Shown: positions 1-10,500, counted from the first letter of the stretch. The stretch: DNA of 64,000 bases from Cyclobacterium xiamenense (GCF_009467825.1 NZ_WIOK01000011.1:1-64000), one strand, 5' to 3'. Made by a program: numbers and translations. Notes: generated from the sequence alone by a model not told the origin.

Positions 1-70
1 TTTAGTTTATCAGTGCCACCAAATAGTGGAGATTCAAACTTTTCCGAATATTCGGGAAAAATAGCCGCAT

Positions 71-106
71 AAAAAAGGCTGCCCTTTTCGGACAGCCTCT
101 TTTTAT
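71..106 (+). terminator. Rho-independent terminator of an upstream gene
   Basis: Hairpin with arms AGGCTGCC and GGACAGCCT around a CTTTTC loop, followed by CTTTTT. It presumably ends transcription of a gene lying left of the window. Two frames are open from base 1 (stops at 62-64 and 70-72), so the tail of that gene may occupy the first ~70 bases, but the reading frame cannot be decided from so little sequence. Confidence 0.7.
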
Positions 107-249
107 ACCTTGCTGTTTGTAAGGTACTGTTCCCTTCAAATTTGGTAACCCAAAGCCAATCATTTTTTATTTTTATTATCCCGTAAGCGAAAATTTCTTA
201 CTTTAGGATTTTTAGGTTTCCTACAAACGGATCACATACACAAAAGGAC

Positions 250-1326
250 ATGATACAAAGCATCATAATTGGGTCAGGGAGTTACTTGCCGACCATTCGA
301 ATTCCTAACGACCATTTTTTATCCAGAGATTTTTACGGAGCCAACGGAGAAAGACTGGCTAAACCGAACCCAGACATTGTGGCTACCCTGCAGAAGATTA
401 CCGAGATCAGCGAAAGGAGGTACCTCGAAGACGATTTGATGACTTCCGATATGGGGTATTTGGCCGCACGAGATGCCTTAAACGATGCGTCCATCGATGG
501 GGAATCCCTTGATTACATCATCGTCGCCCATAATTTCGGAGATATTCGGAAAGACAACATACGGATCGATACCTGTCCGACCCTTGCAGCCAGGGTTAAG
601 CATAAATTAGGGATCGCTAATCCCTACACCGTAGCCTATGACCTACCTTTTGGCTGCCCCGGTTGGGTTCAGGGCATGATTCAGGCCAATTACTACATCC
701 GATCCGGAGATGCCAAGCGTGTGATGGTGATCGGTGCGGAAAACCTATCCAGAATATCGGATCCACACGACATGGATAGCATGATTTTTTCCGACGGTGC
801 CGGTGCGGTTATTTTGGAAGCCTGTGAAACAGAAGAAAAGGTGGGAATCATTACCCATATAACCCGGTCGGACACCCTGAATCACGCCCATTTGCTTACC
901 ATGGGCCCCTCATACAATCCGGATTTTCCCGACGATACGCTCTTTTTAAAGATGAATGGAAGGAAACTGTACGAATACGCCATAAAAACCGTCCCTCCGA
1001 CCGTAAAAGCCTGTATCGATCGGGCCGGACTGCCACTTGACCATATTAAAAAAGTATTGATTCACCAGGCAAATGCGAAGATGGACCACAACATTCTGGA
1101 GCGGCTGTTTCACTTGTACGAACAAGACCGAGTACCGGAAGACCTCATGCCCATGAGTATTCAGAAATTGGGAAATAACTCGGTTGCGACCGTCCCAATC
1201 TTATACGATTTGGTTGCTAAAGGTAAGTTGGGTCACCACCGCTTTGTTCCTGGCGAATACGCATTGTTTGCGTCGGTGGGCGCCGGCATGAACATCAACG
1301 TTATGGTCTACCGACATCCCGAATGA
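250..1326 (+). CDS. 3-oxoacyl-ACP synthase III family protein (thiolase fold)
   Basis: 358-residue ketoacyl synthase of the FabH/KAS III type, which condenses an acyl-CoA or acyl starter with malonyl-ACP in the cytoplasm. The catalytic triad is visible: Cys136 in FGCPG, His272 in IHQAN and Asn309 in LGNNS. Length matches FabH-like proteins (310-370 aa), but the N-terminal half is longer and divergent, so it is probably an accessory KAS III rather than housekeeping FabH. The ATG at 250 is the only sensible start. Only 13 bases separate it from a sugar lactonase, so the two may be co-transcribed; no functional link is obvious. Family is certain; substrate unknown. Confidence 0.85.
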   Translation: MIQSIIIGSGSYLPTIRIPNDHFLSRDFYGANGERLAKPNPDIVATLQKITEISERRYLEDDLMTSDMGYLAARDALNDASIDGESLDYIIVAHNFGDIRKDNIRIDTCPTLAARVKHKLGIANPYTVAYDLPFGCPGWVQGMIQANYYIRSGDAKRVMVIGAENLSRISDPHDMDSMIFSDGAGAVILEACETEEKVGIITHITRSDTLNHAHLLTMGPSYNPDFPDDTLFLKMNGRKLYEYAIKTVPPTVKACIDRAGLPLDHIKKVLIHQANAKMDHNILERLFHLYEQDRVPEDLMPMSIQKLGNNSVATVPILYDLVAKGKLGHHRFVPGEYALFASVGAGMNINVMVYRHPE

Positions 1327-1339
1327 AACCATGCTTCCC

Positions 1340-2170
1340 ATGAAAAAGATAGATTCACACCAGCATTTTTGGCAATACGACCCCGAGCGGTACCCCTGGA
1401 TTGGGAACGGCATGGAGACCATTGCCAGAGACTTTTTACCGGCTACGCTGCACCCACACCTTCAAGCCCATGAGGTAGCGGGTACGGTAGCCGTACAGGC
1501 CGTTTCCGAAGAATCGGAAACCCACTTTCTACTTCATTTGGCAGAGGAATACCCCTTTTTGCTTGGCGTGGTTGGCTGGGTGGACCTTCGGTCGAGCGGC
1601 CTGCAGGATACCTTGCATGCCTATCAGCCTTTTAGCAAGCTAAAAGGCTTTCGGCACCTACTGCAGGACGAAAAAGATCCCGATTTTATCTTGCAGCCTT
1701 CCTTTCAGCAGGGACTGCAACTGATTTTCGAGGCTGGCTACAGCTACGACTTGTTGGTACTTCCGCATCAATTGGACGGCGCCATACAAACAGTGGCCAA
1801 TTTTCCCGAGGGTAGGTTTGTACTGGACCACCTGGCAAAGCCAAAAATTAAACAGGGGGCGATTGCTGATTGGAAGGTGCAGATTGAGGAACTCGCCGGG
1901 CATCCGCAGGTTTGTTGCAAGGTATCCGGAATGGTGACGGAAGCCGACTGGACAAATTGGAAAAAGGATGATTTTTTTCCTTACCTGGACGTGGTGGTCG
2001 AAGCTTTTGGCGAGGATAGGTTGTTGTTTGGGTCGGATTGGCCGGTTTGCGGGCTCGCCGCTACCTATGGGCAGGTCGTTGGGGTGCTGGAGGAGTACTT
2101 GAAGGAGCAATCAATAGCTTTGCAGGAGAAAATCTGGTACGAAAATGCCCGACAGTTTTACAGACTTTGA
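1340..2170 (+). CDS. Amidohydrolase-family sugar lactonase (L-fuconolactonase/rhamnonolactonase-like)
   Basis: 276-residue TIM-barrel metal hydrolase of the amidohydrolase 2 family. The N-terminal metal motif DSHQHFW (His7 and His9), a central LDHLAKP (His164) and the C-terminal FGSDWPVC (Asp233) are in the expected order. This subgroup includes L-fuconolactonase and L-rhamnono-1,4-lactonase, which open sugar-acid lactones in non-phosphorylative deoxysugar pathways; the neighbouring mutarotase supports a sugar role. ATG 1340 gives the family-typical MKKIDSHQHFW start; an ATG three codons upstream (1331) is possible. No signal peptide, so cytoplasmic. Exact lactone not determinable. Confidence 0.85.
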   Translation: MKKIDSHQHFWQYDPERYPWIGNGMETIARDFLPATLHPHLQAHEVAGTVAVQAVSEESETHFLLHLAEEYPFLLGVVGWVDLRSSGLQDTLHAYQPFSKLKGFRHLLQDEKDPDFILQPSFQQGLQLIFEAGYSYDLLVLPHQLDGAIQTVANFPEGRFVLDHLAKPKIKQGAIADWKVQIEELAGHPQVCCKVSGMVTEADWTNWKKDDFFPYLDVVVEAFGEDRLLFGSDWPVCGLAATYGQVVGVLEEYLKEQSIALQEKIWYENARQFYRL

Positions 2171-2184
2171 CTAAATAAAAAAAA

Positions 2185-2520
2185 ATGAGACGGTATTGTT
2201 TCGCATTGGATCTACAGGATGACCCGGCGGCTATCGCGCGTTACAAGGCGCATCACCAGCAGGTTCCTGCTGCCATTGAAGATAGCATCCGAGAGGCAGG
2301 CATACAAGTGATGGATATTTATCTCACGGGCAATCGGCTTTTTATGATCATGGAAGTGGGAGAGGAGTTTTCCTTTGAACGAAAGGCGGAGATGGATGCT
2401 GCCAATCAACAAGTGCAAGCGTGGGAAAAGTTGATGGGGAGCCTTCAAAAATCCCTGGCTTGGGCCGCGCCGGGTGAAAAATGGGTTCGAATGGAGCAGA
2501 TTTTTTCGCTGGGGAAATGA
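2185..2520 (+). CDS. L-rhamnose mutarotase family protein (RhaM/DUF718-like)
   Basis: 111-residue ferredoxin-like dimeric alpha+beta protein. It starts with the family pattern RRYCFALDLQDDP, has His23-His24 at the position of the RhaM catalytic histidine, and ends with a hydrophobic/aromatic segment (WVRMEQIF). RhaM interconverts alpha and beta anomers of L-rhamnose, and paralogues act on L-fucose and related sugars. It sits 14 bp after the lactonase, consistent with a small deoxysugar unit. No dehydrogenase or dehydratase of such a pathway accompanies it here. Cytoplasmic. Confidence 0.85.
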   Translation: MRRYCFALDLQDDPAAIARYKAHHQQVPAAIEDSIREAGIQVMDIYLTGNRLFMIMEVGEEFSFERKAEMDAANQQVQAWEKLMGSLQKSLAWAAPGEKWVRMEQIFSLGK

Positions 2521-2620
2521 AGTGAAGCGGACGCTTTCGCTAGTCCTTTCGAACTTCTTTCTGTTTCTGTACGAGACAGAGAACAAACTGCCTCTAGAAA
2601 GGTATGTTTTATCCTCAATC

Positions 2621-2659
2621 AAAAAAAAAGCTACCTGTAGGCTCAGGCAGCTTTTTTAT
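2621..2659. terminator. Bidirectional terminator between mutarotase and pntB
   Basis: Arms AAAAAGCTACCTG and CAGGCAGCTTTTT flank a short loop; one position is A:C on the plus transcript and G:U on the minus transcript. There is a run of T on the plus side and nine A on the other side, which become U for minus-strand transcripts. It separates two convergent units. Confidence 0.85.
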
Positions 2660-2678
2660 ACGGGTGTACGTTTGGTGG

Positions 2679-4046
2679 TTACATGTTTTTCACCTCACTT
2701 ACAAGTCCGTTTAGTACTTTTTTCGCATCTCCGAACAGCATGCGCGTTTTTGGATCGAAAAAGAGCGCGTTCTGAATGCCGGCATAGCCGGAGCTCATGC
2801 TTCGCTTGATCACTATGACGTTGGTAGCTCGATTTACTTCCAAAATGGGCATGCCATAGATCGGGCTTGAAGGATCATCGTTGGCAGCGGGGTTGACAAC
2901 ATCGTTTGCGCCGATGACCATGACCACGTCCGTATTGGGTAGCTGTTCGTTCATGTCGTCCATTTCGATTAATTTGTCGTAGGAAACATCCGATTCCGCC
3001 AACAACACGTTCATGTGTCCGGGCATCCTACCCGCAACGGGATGGATACCATAGGTTACTTCCACGCCTTTTTCTTCCAGAATTTTTTCCAGGTCGTGTA
3101 CCGCATGCTGTGCCTGTGCTACAGCCAGCCCGTATCCGGGAACGACCACTACCCGTTTGGCGTAAGCCAATAGGATTGCACTGTCGTAGGTATTGATTTC
3201 CTTGGCCACCTGATCTCCGTCTTGCCCGGCTGCAGCGGTGCCGGCCGCCGAACCGAAAGAGGTGAATAAAATATTACTTACAGAGCGGTTCATCGCTTTG
3301 GCCATCAGCAAGGTCAGCAAAAGGCCCGCAGAGCCTACCAGAATTCCACCCATGAGCATCACCTTGTTATCGTACAGCAAACCCGTGGTAGCTGCGGTCA
3401 CACCCGTTAGGGAGTTGAGCAGAGAGATGACAACCGGCATATCGGCACCCCCGATGGGGTAAACGAATAGCAATCCGTAGATCAATGCCAGCGCAACCAG
3501 TCCGTAAACAAACAGGGGTTTTGGCTCAGCGGCCATAAGTACGTATACCGCCAGGGCAATGGCCAGGCCCAACACCAAAAATGCGAGAATCTTGTTAACG
3601 CGGATATCTTTTATGACACCCTGTAGCTTACCCATGGCAATCATGGATCCGGAGAAGGAAACGGAACCGATGATCAAGCTCGCCATCAGGACACTGCCTT
3701 TTCCAATATCGTCTATCGCGAGGTCTCCATATTCTACCAGTCCGATCAACGCTGCTGCCGCACCACCCATTCCGTTGAAAAACGAGACCAGCTGGGGCAT
3801 GGCGGTCATTTGTACCGTTTTGGCCGAATATAGGCCGCCTACTGTACCGAGGGCAATGGCAATTAGAATAAGGACTATATTATCCAATCCGGGGGTAAAA
3901 AAGGAAACTACAATGGCCAGAATCATTCCAGCCAGTGCGATGCTGTTCCCTTTTCTTGCCGATTCCGGATGACTCATCAATTTTATTCCCAGAATAAAAA
4001 GCACTACCGCGACCAGATAGCCTATATCGATTAATTGTAAAATCAT
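2679..4046 (-). CDS. pntB: NAD(P) transhydrogenase subunit beta
   Basis: 455-residue inner-membrane subunit of the proton-translocating transhydrogenase, which uses the proton gradient to transfer hydride from NADH to NADP+. The N-terminal two thirds hold about nine transmembrane helices (domain II). The C-terminal domain III carries the NADP-binding motif GYGLAVAQAQ at residues 304-313. It is last in a pntAa-pntAb-pntB operon, six bases after pntAb. Length matches E. coli PntB (462). It probably supplies NADPH for biosynthesis. Confidence 0.97.
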   Translation of the reverse strand: MILQLIDIGYLVAVVLFILGIKLMSHPESARKGNSIALAGMILAIVVSFFTPGLDNIVLILIAIALGTVGGLYSAKTVQMTAMPQLVSFFNGMGGAAAALIGLVEYGDLAIDDIGKGSVLMASLIIGSVSFSGSMIAMGKLQGVIKDIRVNKILAFLVLGLAIALAVYVLMAAEPKPLFVYGLVALALIYGLLFVYPIGGADMPVVISLLNSLTGVTAATTGLLYDNKVMLMGGILVGSAGLLLTLLMAKAMNRSVSNILFTSFGSAAGTAAAGQDGDQVAKEINTYDSAILLAYAKRVVVVPGYGLAVAQAQHAVHDLEKILEEKGVEVTYGIHPVAGRMPGHMNVLLAESDVSYDKLIEMDDMNEQLPNTDVVMVIGANDVVNPAANDDPSSPIYGMPILEVNRATNVIVIKRSMSSGYAGIQNALFFDPKTRMLFGDAKKVLNGLVSEVKNM

Positions 4047-4051
4047 GACGT

Positions 4052-4369
4052 TTATTTTTTACCGGGTTTCTTTTTAAACATTTCTAACATGCGGTTGGTA
4101 ACGGCAAAGCCTCCTACCACATTCAACGTGGCGAGAAGTACGGCCAGAAATCCCAACGTCAGCGCCAGGTAATTGGCCGGGTCGGTTTTTCCCAGGACGA
4201 TGATGGATCCCACGATCACCACGCCGGAGAGGGCATTTGACCCGGACATCAGGGGCGTGTGCAACACCGTCGGGACTTTAGAGATGACTTCTATCCCCAC
4301 AAACACCGCCAGGATAAAAATGTAAAATTCCTGTTGATTGACAGATATGTAGTTGATGATTGCTTCCAT
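4052..4369 (-). CDS. pntAb: NAD(P) transhydrogenase subunit alpha, membrane part (alpha-2)
   Basis: 105-residue membrane protein with three to four hydrophobic helices, equivalent to the C-terminal membrane segment of E. coli PntA. Many bacteria encode it separately. It contains the family stretch HTPLMSGSNALSG. It lies one base from pntAa upstream and six bases before pntB, so translation is probably coupled. Functions with the flanking subunits as half of the proton channel. Confidence 0.95.
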   Translation of the reverse strand: MEAIINYISVNQQEFYIFILAVFVGIEVISKVPTVLHTPLMSGSNALSGVVIVGSIIVLGKTDPANYLALTLGFLAVLLATLNVVGGFAVTNRMLEMFKKKPGKK

Positions 4370-4370
4370 T

Positions 4371-5483
4371 TTACTTTAATAAAGGTTCATAAATAATCGC
4401 ACCATCGTGAGTAATGCAGGTTCCTTTGATGATCTCGTCCTCGAAATTGAGGTTGATTTTATCTTCGTTTAGCAATAACTTCAATAAGTTTTGCACGTTT
4501 TTGCTGTACATTTTACTCGCGTCTTCCGGCATGCTTGCTGGCAGGGCTGAATTCCCAATAATGGTAACACCCGATAACGTGACCGTTTTGTTGTTTTCTG
4601 TTCCTTCGCAATTTCCTCCGTTGGCCGCGGCTAAATCTACCACTACCGCACCTGCTTTCATTTTCTCCAACATGCTTCTGGTAATCAAAATGGGTGCTTT
4701 TCTGCCGGGGATAAGGGCCGTGGTGATGACTACATCCGATTTGATGATTGATTTTTCGAGCATTTCCGATTGCTTCTGCTTGTATTCCTCGGATTGTTCT
4801 ACGGCATATCCTCCTGCTCCTTTATCCTCAACCGCACCTGGCACTTCCACAAATTTTCCTCCGAGGCTTTCTACTTGCTCTTTGACCGAAGGTCGGGTAT
4901 CAAAGGCTTCGACCACGGCTCCCAACCGTTTGGCGGTAGCGATTGCCTGTAGTCCCGCCACTCCGGCCCCGATGATTAGCACTTTGGCTGGGGCAATGGT
5001 TCCGGCGGCGGTCATCAACATGGGGAAAAAGCGCGGTAAATTGGCGGCTGCAAGTAATACGGCTTTGTAACCCGATACGGTGCTCATCGAAGACAGTACG
5101 TCCATGCTTTGTGCCCGGGTGATACGCGGAATGGAATCCATGCTTAGCAAGGTGACACCCGTCTCGGCGAGGGATTTCATCAGTTCTCTAGCTACAAGGG
5201 GCTGGTATACGCCAACCAGGTATTTGCCACGAGACAATTTTTTTTGATCTTCCGCATCAAGGGGTGTAATCTGGAAAATCATCTCTGCTGTTTCCAGTAC
5301 TTCTACCCGAGATTTGACGGTTGCTCCCGCTTCCTGATATACCGCATCCGATAGGAAGGAGGAATCTCCCGCCCCCGTTTCGATCAACACCTGATTGCCC
5401 GATCCGGTTAGTACCTTTACTGCTTCCGGGTGCAGGGAAACCCTGGTTTCCGGCGAAGGTTCTTTTAAAATTCCTAAAATCAT
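4371..5483 (-). CDS. pntAa: NAD(P) transhydrogenase subunit alpha, soluble NAD-binding part (alpha-1)
   Basis: 370-residue cytoplasmic domain I of transhydrogenase, with the alanine-dehydrogenase/PNT fold. The N-terminal KEPSPETRVSL segment and the Rossmann motif GAGVAG at residues 172-177, followed by the acidic VVEAFDTRP that selects NAD(H), identify it. First gene of the pnt operon. Its 267-bp upstream region is AT-rich and contains a GGGATT...AATCCC dyad at about 5593-5609, but no clear promoter consensus was found. Confidence 0.96.
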   Translation of the reverse strand: MILGILKEPSPETRVSLHPEAVKVLTGSGNQVLIETGAGDSSFLSDAVYQEAGATVKSRVEVLETAEMIFQITPLDAEDQKKLSRGKYLVGVYQPLVARELMKSLAETGVTLLSMDSIPRITRAQSMDVLSSMSTVSGYKAVLLAAANLPRFFPMLMTAAGTIAPAKVLIIGAGVAGLQAIATAKRLGAVVEAFDTRPSVKEQVESLGGKFVEVPGAVEDKGAGGYAVEQSEEYKQKQSEMLEKSIIKSDVVITTALIPGRKAPILITRSMLEKMKAGAVVVDLAAANGGNCEGTENNKTVTLSGVTIIGNSALPASMPEDASKMYSKNVQNLLKLLLNEDKINLNFEDEIIKGTCITHDGAIIYEPLLK

Positions 5484-5762
5484 ATTGGTGGTTAATTGAT
5501 TGATTCAAAACAATTCCTTTTCCAGAGGTTGCCAGTACTTGTAGGTTAAGGTGGCCAAGGTAATTTGGCAGTGCAAAAAAAGCACTTTTTTAGGGATTTT
5601 ACAGTAATCCCTTTCAAAAGTTTCGCAAAATAAAAGCTAAAACCATTTTTTTAATTAAATTTCAAAACATAATCAAAAAAATAGCGAATTCCCGGACAGC
5701 CCTTTGGTTCAATCCCGATGGATGTTCGTTAAGACAACCGAACAAATAAATTGTACCAACGT

Positions 5763-5933
5763 ATGCAAACTGCTTATTTATCTCTTTTACTCCTTTTTAG
5801 TTTCCCAGTACTGATGCAGGCGCAGGACGGTAATTCCGGAGAAAGCCTTCCTTTTCTCGATTATTGGCCAATTGTGCTATTGCCCATATTTGTCATTGTG
5901 TTGTATCGGTTTTGGAAAAAACGCAAAAAATAA
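5763..5933 (+). CDS. Small membrane protein with signal peptide, unknown
   Basis: 56 residues from ATG 5763; a TTG four codons upstream is less likely. Residues 1-20 form a signal peptide ending in MQAQ. A short polar stretch follows, then a membrane helix (about residues 33-49) and a strongly basic tail RFWKKRKK, so it should be a single-pass inner-membrane peptide with a cytoplasmic basic end. No family recognised. It stands alone between the divergent pnt operon and the epimerase gene. Signal peptide and helix make a real gene likely despite the size. Confidence 0.55.
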   Translation: MQTAYLSLLLLFSFPVLMQAQDGNSGESLPFLDYWPIVLLPIFVIVLYRFWKKRKK

Positions 5934-6021
5934 TGCAGGTTACCCGGAAGTACCGTATTTTTAACCTGCCGATTGGGCGCCGACCGAAGCCTGTCAATTA
6001 ACTGAATAAAACCCGAAATTC

Positions 6022-7401
6022 ATGACCCGTTTTACATTCCTTTGGTTTTACCTACTCGTTCTGTTTGCACACAGGACCGTCGCACAGGAGGAGTTGCGCA
6101 TCGAAATTGCCGATGAAATCGCCTACTCCATCGAACACGAAATGGTCAACCTATGGTATCCCAAAGCCTACGACAGCCAATACGGCGGCTACCTAAGTAG
6201 CTTTGAGTACGATTTTTCGCTTTCCGAAAATCAGCAAAAAATGATTGTATCTCAAGCCAGGCATCTTTGGACGCTATCCAAACTCATGGAGCGGTACCCG
6301 CAAGTGGACCATTACGAGCGGGGTGCAAAAATTGGTTTTGAGTTTTTGCGGGATTCGTTTTGGGATGCGACCTATGGTGGGTTTTTTACGCTGCTTAACC
6401 GAGCTGGAGATTTGCCGGGCGGCAGTAATGGCGAAAAGACGGCCTATGGCAATGCCTTTGGGATTTATGGCCTGGCCGCTTATTACCGGGAAACCGGCGA
6501 TCAGGAAGCCTTGGATTTGGCCAAAAAGGCGTTCCACTGGCTGGAAGCGCACAGTTACGACCCGGTCTATGGAGGGTATTACCAGTCCCTTTCCCGGGAC
6601 GGGAACCCGCTGCCGCGGACGCCAGACACACCCTCTACTTCCACGGTAGGCTACAAAGATCAAAACAGCTCCATTCATTTGCTGGAAGCATTTACCGAAT
6701 TGTATCAGGCGTGGAAAGATCCCTTGCTGAAAACGCGTACCGAGGCACTTCTGGTGCTGATTCGGGACAAAATTGTACAGGAGCAAGGATATTTGCAGTT
6801 GTTTCTGCATCCAGATTGGACGCCGGTTAGTTTCCAGGATCAAGGTAGGGAAGCGATTGAAAAGCACCATTCCATCGACCACGTTTCCTACGGCCATGAT
6901 GTAGAAACAGCCTACCTGATGATGGAGGCTTCTCATGTGTTGGGATTAAAAAACGATTACAAGACCTGGGAAGTTGGGAAAAAAATGGTAGACCATGCGC
7001 TCAAATTTGGTTGGGATGATGGTGTGGGTGGCTTTTATGATGGAGGCTATTATTTTCCCGGTGAGGATGCGCCCGAAACGGTGAAAGATACGAAAAATTG
7101 GTGGGCACAGGCCGAGGGATTAAACACCCTGCTGATCATGGCAGACCTGTATCCGGACGATTCGAATCGCTATTTTGACAAGTTTAAAAAACAATGGGAA
7201 TACATCCAATCCTACCTGATCGACCACGAGCATGGTGAGTGGTACTCCGGTGGCTTGGATAAGCAGCCGGAAATGAAGCGGGAAAGGAAAGGGCATGTTT
7301 GGAAAACGGCCTATCATAATTTTCGCTCCCTTACTAATTGTGACCGGAAGCTTCGCGATCCGACCCACTTAGCCCTTACCATTAATACGGGTGATCATTG
7401 A
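6022..7401 (+). CDS. Secreted AGE-family sugar epimerase (N-acylglucosamine/cellobiose 2-epimerase-like)
   Basis: 459-residue (alpha/alpha)6-barrel protein of the N-acylglucosamine 2-epimerase superfamily. Diagnostic residues are present: Arg80-His81 in ARHLW, the GHDVE motif with His292, the WWAQAEG block near residue 361, and His432 in AYHNFR. The two histidines correspond to the acid/base pair of cellobiose 2-epimerase and AGE. Residues 1-21 are a Sec signal peptide (cleavage after TVAQ), so it acts in the periplasm or outside; family members are more often cytoplasmic. It may epimerise mannose/glucose-type units of oligosaccharides. Followed by the two HEAT/heme lipoproteins. Confidence 0.88.
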   Translation: MTRFTFLWFYLLVLFAHRTVAQEELRIEIADEIAYSIEHEMVNLWYPKAYDSQYGGYLSSFEYDFSLSENQQKMIVSQARHLWTLSKLMERYPQVDHYERGAKIGFEFLRDSFWDATYGGFFTLLNRAGDLPGGSNGEKTAYGNAFGIYGLAAYYRETGDQEALDLAKKAFHWLEAHSYDPVYGGYYQSLSRDGNPLPRTPDTPSTSTVGYKDQNSSIHLLEAFTELYQAWKDPLLKTRTEALLVLIRDKIVQEQGYLQLFLHPDWTPVSFQDQGREAIEKHHSIDHVSYGHDVETAYLMMEASHVLGLKNDYKTWEVGKKMVDHALKFGWDDGVGGFYDGGYYFPGEDAPETVKDTKNWWAQAEGLNTLLIMADLYPDDSNRYFDKFKKQWEYIQSYLIDHEHGEWYSGGLDKQPEMKRERKGHVWKTAYHNFRSLTNCDRKLRDPTHLALTINTGDH

Positions 7402-7570
7402 AAAAGGACATGGATTTCGGCGTTCATAAAATTTCGATTTTCCACTGCCTAACTTTTCCTTATATTAACCGCCCAAAAGTAATCCTATTTGTTTTTTCAT
7501 GGCGTTGATGAAAGACAAATCATACAAACGAACAATGAATCCAACTATTCCAAAAGGCACCGGCATCAAA

Positions 7571-10500
7571 ATGCGGTTGCCCCTGTTCAGTCTACTGGGA
7601 CTGGTCGTTGCATTTTCTTGCAATCCTTCTCCCGAAGCATTGAAGATCAAGCGCATTGATAGCGAGACAGCAACCGAAATGGCGAAGATGCTGGAAAATC
7701 AGGTTCAGCCGGAACTCGAAGAGGGCCTGGAAATTCGCCTATGGGCATCCGATTCCCTGGTTTTTGATCCCATATCCATTGATTTTGATGATGATGGAGC
7801 CCTTTATTACAGCCGCACCAACCGACAAAAAAATTCCGAGTTTGATATTCGTGGCCACCAGGATTGGGAAATCAGGTCAATTGGCCTGCAATCCATCGAT
7901 GATAAGCGGGCTTTTCTTCGGGAAGAATTATCGGCAGAAAACAGCGATAAAAACCAATTTCTCGCTGATGTGAACCAAGACGGCGTGCGCGATTGGAGAG
8001 ATATGACCGTTGAAAAAGAGCATATCTACCGACTGTCGGATACCGATGGCGATGGTCTGGCAGATCAATACCAGCTTGTATTTGAGGGGTTAAACGAAGA
8101 GGTTACCGATGTGGCCGGTGCGGTCATGAAGTACGGGGATGATCTTTTCGTAGGCGCCGGTCCAGACATGTGGCGCATGCGAGAAGACAATCGTACCGGT
8201 TTGGTTGAAGAAAAAATGTCTATTTCCCATGGCTATGGCGTACACATCGGCTTTGGAGGGCACGGGATGTCCGGTGCAGAGATGGGGCCCGATGGCCGGG
8301 TTTACTGGGGAATTGGAGATATTGGCTTTCAGGGAACCGATCAGGAGGGAAACACCTACAATTACCCAAACCGGGGTGTCATCGCCCGATCCAATCCGGA
8401 TGGGACGGGTTTTGAAATTTTCGCCATGGGCGTACGAAATACGCATGAATTCGTTTTCGATGCCTATGGTAATCTGATAAGCGTGGATAACGACGGCGAT
8501 CACCGGGGCGAAAGCGAACGTCTGGTGTACCTGGTAGACGGCTCCGATACCGGTTGGAGAATCAACTGGCAATTTGGTAAGTACCGGGACCCCAAAAACA
8601 ATTCCTATAAGGTATGGATGGACGAAGGTATGTACCTACCCCGGCACGAAGGGCAGGCGGCGTACTTTATTCCCCCCATCACCAATTACATCAATGGCCC
8701 AACCGGGATGTTGTACAACCCAGGCACCGCACTGGGGGAAGACTGGAAAAACACATTTTTTGTCGCTGAATTTGTCGGAAACCCCGCGCGCTCAGGCATA
8801 CATGCCTTTACGCTGGAACCCAGGGGAGCCGGGTTTTCCCTGAAAGAAACCAAAAAAATCATGGGGGGAATTTTGGCCACCGGTATGGATTTTGGACCGG
8901 ATGGAGCCTTGTATTTTTCCGATTGGATCGACGGTTGGGGAACAAAAGATAATGGTAGGGTTTGGAAACTGGATGACGTTTCCGGTAAAAATAGTCCCAT
9001 CCGCAAGGAAACCGAAAGCCTTATGAAAGCGGACTTTGGAGCGAAGGAACTTTCGGAGTTGGGAACCCTATTGGAACATGCAGATCAACGAATCCGGCAA
9101 AAAGCACAATTTGAGTTGGTAAAAAGAGGGAAGCAGGGGTTTGATGTATTTGAAAAACAGCTGCGTCAGACATCGGTGCAACTCGCCCGTATTCATTCCA
9201 TTTGGGGGATTGCCCAGATGGAGCGAGCGGGTGATTCAGTAATGGGCGGTCCATTATTGATGACCTACCTCACCGACGAGGACCCGGAAATCCGGGCACA
9301 GGCTGCACGTTGGTTGGGCGATATTCGGTATGAAAAGGCTGGTGAGGCATTGATTCCGCTGCTAAAGGATCCATATGCCCGGGCACGGTTCTTTTCGGCT
9401 GAAGCGCTGGGTAGAATTGCGCACGAACCCGCCCTACAACCCATCGTCGCTATGTTGGAGGAAAATCAGGACACGGATCTTTACCTGCGACACGCCGGAA
9501 GCCTGGCTTTGGCGAGAATTGGAAAGGCCGCTGAGGTGGCTGCCTTGCACACCCATGCATCTGCTGCAGTTCGTTTAGCCGCCGTGATTGCCTTGCGGAG
9601 AATGCAGGACCCTTCGATTCAGGTATTTTTACAGGACTCCTCGGAATACATCGTTGCAGAAGCGGCCCGTGCCATCAACGATGACTTTTCCATACCGGAG
9701 GCATTGCCTGCTCTGGGAGACTTAACCCAAAAAAGTGGACTTCAATCGGAGCCACTACTCCGCCGGGCCATCAATGCCAACCTCAGGGTAGGTACAGACG
9801 CGGCCCTAGCCAATTTGCTTGCCTATGTTTCCAACGAAACCGCACCGGTCTCCATGCGCCAGGAGGCATTGGAAGCGCTATCCACCTGGGCAGCACCTTC
9901 GGTATTGGATAGGGTAGACGGTAGGTACCGGGGAGTGGTAGTGCGGGACCCATCTGCTCTTCGGTCACGGGCGGACGCGATCCTGGGCCCCTTGCTTGAC
10001 CATCCCAAGGCTGAGTTGCGTTTATCGGCGGTTCAAGCCTGCGGAAAGATTGGGTTAGCGGAGACTTCCGATCGACTCTTTCTACGACTTACAAGCGACT
10101 CAAATGCAGCCGTGCGGGAAGCCGCACTTCGTGCGCTGGCCGGTATTCAGTGGGAAGGAATGGATCGGGCGCTGGAACGCGCCACACGCGATCCGGAAAA
10201 AAATGTACGCATCGCTGGTCTTGATCTGATGGATACCATGGATTTTCCCGGAAACCTGTTGGCGGATTTGCTGAAAGACGTGATAGAAAAGCAGGAAATC
10301 GAAGAAAAGCAAGCTGCCCTCCTGGCGTTGACGAAAGTGGAAGCATCCCACGCTGCGCCTGTTATCCAATCGCTTCTCGATCAATGGGAGGCGGGAAAAC
10401 TCCATCCGGGATTGGTTTTGGAGTTGGGTGAGGCAATTGAATTACTTGATAATGAATCCCTTGAGATACGATTTGCTTCCCTGCAGACCGCTTTGGCCAC

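Noticed and set aside
1-72. Possible C-terminal tail of an upstream plus-strand gene
   Set aside because: Two different frames are open from base 1 and neither shows recognisable sequence; only the terminator is reported.
4414-5070. 218-codon plus-strand frame opposite pntAa
   Set aside because: Antisense to a clear transhydrogenase gene; low-complexity composition.
5593-5609. GGGATT/AATCCC dyad upstream of pntAa as a terminator or riboswitch
   Set aside because: No T tract on either strand and too small for a known riboswitch; left as a leader hairpin of unknown meaning.
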